Shown here piece by piece: positions 59,901 to 64,000 of a stretch of 64,000 bases of DNA. This DNA is from Tipula vernalis. Taxonomy: Eukaryota; Arthropoda; Insecta; Diptera; Tipulidae. The stretch covers positions 355,501,448 through 355,565,447 of the forward strand of contig OY282558.1 in the NCBI GenBank assembly GCA_958295665.1, read 5' to 3'. Every line of letters begins with the position of its first letter. Position 1 is the stretch's first letter. Both the position numbers and the translations under genes were made by a program. The notes under the pieces were generated by a model. The model saw only the letters and a program-made list of their open reading frames with translations, was not told the origin of the DNA and made no database searches.

Positions 59901-62900
59901 TATGAAATCAGCCTCTATAGAGTTCTATGTCTGGAGAAGGATTGCCTTGTTGTATTTTGTCATTAGCTTTTGCAGGACAAAAATTCAGTTCACGGCTCCC
60001 GTGGGAAATATGGGCAAATTTTTATCATTTTCATCTATGCGTATAAATATTTTACATTTTTCGATGTTTCCATTAAAGATCGAACAACTATTGGTAATTT
60101 TTCATTAAAGGTTAATTGACAATTGTCTGCGAATCATATTCCTAGTGAGAATAACCGTTGTTATCACTGACATAAAATAAATGAAAGAGACTCCCTATAA
60201 TTAATTACAAGAACTACACAATTATTGACTTCTGGTACAGGACCAATACGCTTTAGAATAGAAGGAGTGCCGTTTTTCTCAGTATTGAATAATTGTAATC
60301 TAATTAATAATCAATTGCGTGCAGCAATTTGATATATGGTTTTATATTGGTCAACTGTTCAAGTAATTCAATGAAAAATTAAAATATTATAAGTTCTACT
60401 AATTGAATGATTAATTGATTGAGAGTGTACAAAACCGAAGGATAGGTTAGGATTATTAGTTGGGACGGACTTGACCCGGTTACAGACACCAATGCGATCG
60501 ATAGTTAGTAAACTATTAGTACAATATATAATAAATAGTTTAGCACAAGACAGCAAAATCTAACTACATTATTAGATGATTATTTCTCTGGAATCCAGAG
60601 CCGGATACTCAAGACTCCCAAAACCTAAATCAGGACTTAAAAAATTATTAATATTGTAATATCCCCTTGCCCGCCTTTCAATAATTTATCTGATAAAATA
60701 TTTAAGGAAAATTGAAAATTACTAAGCTAAGATTACAAAAGCAGTGCTTATTTCATTTTTCATGGTCCTTCTATATCTAATTAATTAATTATTACGTACT
60801 GCAACAAGAATTAAATAAACGTTAAAAACCATTTTAAACATAAAATGTTACTTAAAACTAATCATAAATTTCTACCAATCAGGAAAAGAAAAATAAATAA
60901 TTAAAAATTCAATTATTTTATAAAATATATATTAAATAATTGATTTAAAAATGATAATGTTACAGTACCACAACAGCCTCGAATAATCAATAATTCAGTT
61001 AGGTACTATAGGTAAGTATATCAAGAATCAACAAATAAAATTAATATACAAATTCCCAGGCAACTCTAAAAACTAATTTTAATTAATAAATCACCATAAT
61101 ACCAAACTAAAATTTAATTCTGAAATTCAGAACTATGTTATATCCGGAACTATGGTATATTCTGAAAATTGAATTATTTATTAGCAAATTAAGGAAGAGA
61201 AACCTTTAAATATTTTTAAACTAAATTAGTTAATATACCATATAATAATGAGCAAAATACAATATATTACATACAAGTATTACAAAAATTAACATTTTAT
61301 GAAATTGCGTATGTAAACTCTCCCACTTCTAAACCAAAAATTCTAAAATAATGTTTAAAAATTTTAAATTGTTAAGTTATAATTTAAATTCACAGCACTT
61401 GTTTTATTAGTCAGCGTTATCCTGCAGAATAGTTAATTAGTTGTTTACCTACTGCAATCAAATTAAAAAATAAAAAGTCGAAAACATATATTCAATCATA
61501 CTATTAAATTCAAACAGTCGGCAATCTCCCACAGATCTAGAAAAAAGGAAATTAATAATGTTGAAATTTATTATTCGTTTATAAAAGTATATAATATAAT
61601 TTAAACATTGATCATCATCACTACACAGCTCGGAGACTATCTAACAATTACCTATAATTAAGTATAATTTATATCAACTACACCACCAGACAAAAATACT
61701 TGAACAAACTATGACACTTTGATATAATTAAATTAAACAGACAAAAAAGTGTTGAAACATTTTCATCGATACCTCAAATATTTTTGCAATTCAATGTAGT
61801 TTACAATATCATATAAAAAAGAAATTTCCCTTATCCTATATAACGTACGATGTTGTCCATTTAATTAGTATAATATTTCAATGTATATAAATATTTGAAC
61901 GAAGCAGCAATATTAATTTAAATTAAATTACTTTAAAATACAATTTAATACTAATAAAGTGATTGGTTTCAGCGGAAGATATTTTGTTATTTTAAAACAA
62001 ACATTTTTTACTATGTATTCAAAATTTAATTTAGGGATTGAAAATGAGCCTCTCAAAATAAATAGATTAAAGCGTTAAAAATTGGATATAAAAGCATTGC
62101 AACGCTAAGAAACGTATTAAAATAAATCCCTACAATATGGAGTATCAAACGGTAGCATTAGTTTCATAAAAAAGAAATTAATTGAAACAGGATAAAAAAA
62201 AAGCCTCGTTGTGTACGCTCACGACTTTTAACTAAGCCGACTGAGCGGAAATTTTCACGAGTAGCATAATGAGCTACCCCAAAATTAGCTCCAGTGATTA
62301 ATCCCGGACGTCGTTCAAATATTTATGTCTGACAATGTAAACATTTGAATGATTTCCTTCACACTAGTGACCTTCGCAACTCCAAAATGAACCTTATAAA
62401 ACAGTAGACTACCTCAATAAAAATCCAATGAGCATCATTCACCTATTGAAGAGATTTCTGCCACCAAAATCCTGCACCTAATCAAAATTTCAAAAATTTG
62501 ATCTGCCTATCAATAAATAAACATAAATATATCCAAAATTTTAACTCAGTTCACGGACCTCTCAAATCAATGCAATGAAAATGAAACATTCCTTTCTTAA
62601 AAACGTAACGTAATTATGAAATCCGCCATCCAAACTTCAATAAATCCATTAAGTCAACAATTAAACTCAAAAACATTTAGCCTTCCAAAATACTTTAACA
62701 TAATTCCACTTTGTTCACATAAATGAACACATCAATTCGTGTTAATTAATTTTTTAATTACTTCCAAATTCATATTCCATTCATACACTTACTTAATTTA
62801 TAATTTGTAATTTTAATTTAACAAAAATCAATCCAAAATCAACTTGATGCAGCCTGCAATACCTGCAAAAAAATTATTAATCTTACCTAAATAAACCATT

Positions 62901-62975
62901 CCAAATGAAATGCACAAGACAGCTCCCAACTCCAATTCGACTTAAACCCATTCGACCATACATAGTATAAGAATC
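56915..62975. other. Long AT-rich stretch without genes
   Basis: No coding region, transposon end or RNA gene recognised. Open frames up to 88 aa occur but show no motif. Confidence 0.45.
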
Positions 62976-62993
62976 CTGTTTGAGTCATGATTT

Positions 62994-63039
62994 AAAGAAT
63001 ATCATACAACCATCCCTCGATGGTTGTATGATATTCTTT
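62994..63039. repeat. Perfect 21-bp hairpin with 4-nt loop
   Basis: AAAGAATATCATACAACCAT(C) at 62,994-63,014 and its exact complement at 63,019-63,039, loop CCTC. Next to it lies a C-rich tract (63,062-63,077). The core CCATCCCTCGAT (63,011-63,022) also recurs in inverted orientation at 63,244-63,255. Confidence 0.95.
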
Positions 63040-64000
63040 TCTTTTGTTCCATCCACAAAATCCCTCCCCCCCCCCCGACAAATCCACGGAAAATTTGCGA
63101 AAACTCCGACTACCGAAACTCCGATTTACACCCATACCTCGCTTAACGAATTACTTCGTCCAAAAAATTGTACATAAAACGAAATTTCGCCAATCCAACC
63201 CCCCGCAAACCCCCCGAAAACCTACAAAGAGGGATCTAGCAAATCGAGGGATGGGTGTAGCCGCCTCATGAACACACAGAAAAACAAAGAGATTAACAAA
63301 AATAGCATACAAGTAACAAAATCTTATGTACTAAAACCACCAACACCCTCCACCATCTTTCATGTGCGTAGCAGGAGACCTTACAGCACATACAAACATA
63401 CCCGATCCATTCATCAAGATACAGGAAAATATTTGTGACGACTGTATCAAAACCAATGAAAAAGATTCTCTTTTTTATTGTTGTTTGTAAATTATAATAC
63501 AAAAACCAACAAAACATAGTACATTTTCTTTACAGAATCCGTGCGTAGAGCGAACGAGACAGCTACATAAACATATTGTTAGCCCTGTTATATGGCATAT
63601 TTTAAGGATGTATTAGTGTCTATTGTACCAAAACCAACGAAAATGTTTATAGATATTTTTGTTGGTTCTGATTGTACCCAAAATCAAACATAAGAATACA
63701 AATAAGTGGTCGTAAAAATAAATATAAAATTTACTACGCGGTATTTCTATTTAAGTTAAAATCTATTTCAATACTATCCAATTATTAGACTTTAGTAATT
63801 AAAAATTGAAATTTGATTTTATGTACAATCTCACAAAATACTAAATCATGCACTTTTAATTTTTCTATCTACAAAAATAAAAACATTGCCTGACAAATGC
63901 ATCCCGATGGATTGCATTTTCCAAAATTACACTTTAATTATTTTCTCTACACTTTGATTATTATTACACTAAGCTTGAATTTAATTAGAATTAAATTTAA
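63040..64000. other. C-rich patch then AT-rich end, no gene
   Basis: 63,060-63,230 is strikingly C-rich on the plus strand (CCCTCCCCCCCCCCCG, AACCCCCCG). TACACCCATACCTCG (about 63,124) is nearly complementary to CGAGGGATGGGTGTA (about 63,246). The frames here show no family. From 63,270 on, AT-rich and without features. Confidence 0.45.

Noticed and set aside
62980..63271. Overlapping proline/threonine-rich frames of 65 and 75 aa
   Set aside because: They arise from the C-rich tract; both frames are proline-rich and neither shows a domain.
1..64000. CRISPR array, bacterial operon or prophage
   Set aside because: No regularly spaced repeats with unique spacers and no ribosome-binding-site-led gene clusters. 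Introns and retrotransposons show a eukaryotic genome.

Overview
The window reads as a gene-poor, very AT-rich stretch of an arthropod (most likely insect) nuclear genome. The evidence is short introns with GT..AG borders, the mix of transposon families (LOA-like LINEs, a Helentron-type rolling-circle element, BEL/Pao and Ty3-type LTR elements, PIF/Harbinger, hAT and a CACTA/CMC-like element), and the absence of any bacterial-style operon. No intact host housekeeping gene, rRNA, tRNA or CRISPR array was recognised. Almost everything that can be read as protein is transposon-derived, and almost all of it is broken by stops, frameshifts or deletions.

Layout. 1-4.7 kb: AT-rich, no gene, two old direct duplications. 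4.7-9.4 kb: a multi-exon gene of the family with a D-N-C-x-G-Q-N motif (DUF7869-like), minus strand, split by a PIF/Harbinger element at about 5.45-7.93 kb. That element carries a DDE nuclease gene and a convergent gene ending in a BESS-like motif. 9.4-12.6 kb: nothing recognised. 12.66-25.09 kb: a nest. A decayed BEL/Pao retrotransposon (minus) contains a 5'-truncated LINE scrap (13.1-13.5 kb), a small palindromic MITE (14.18-14.42 kb) and a 9.1-kb terminal-inverted-repeat transposon (15,293-24,368). The last one interrupts the BEL gag zinc-knuckle region. It carries an eight-exon gene with two SAM-like domains and has itself received a nearly complete LOA-like LINE (19.55-23.40 kb).

25.8-30.25 kb: a Helentron (plus strand) with HUH Rep, Pif1-type helicase and a C-terminal endonuclease; an internal deletion fuses the helicase to the endonuclease. 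30.36-35.41 kb: a second CACTA/CMC-like element. It has a zinc-finger plus DDE-type transposase gene, another copy of the SAM-type gene (3' part only), and GATGCAA repeats near both ends. 35.4-42.5 kb: mostly featureless, with one LINE tail at 40.7-41.0 kb. 42,513-44,238: a hAT element with a perfect 8-bp target duplication. 45.8-49.66 kb: a pol-less Ty3-type element (minus) next to a solo LTR in the opposite orientation, together a roughly 0.9-kb palindrome.

52.2-55.4 kb: another LOA-like LINE (minus) with a readable DUF4780-type ORF1 and an endonuclease-to-RT deletion. 55.69-56.20 kb: a degenerate tandem array followed by eight copies of a CCTAAATG motif. 56.73-56.91 kb: a third truncated LINE tail. 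57-64 kb: AT-rich, no gene, except for a perfect 21-bp hairpin and C-rich tracts near 63 kb.

The most interesting signal is the pair of CACTA/CMC-like elements. Both carry a SAM-type accessory gene and family-specific subterminal repeat motifs. In one of them the insertion boundary can be read directly from the interrupted host element.
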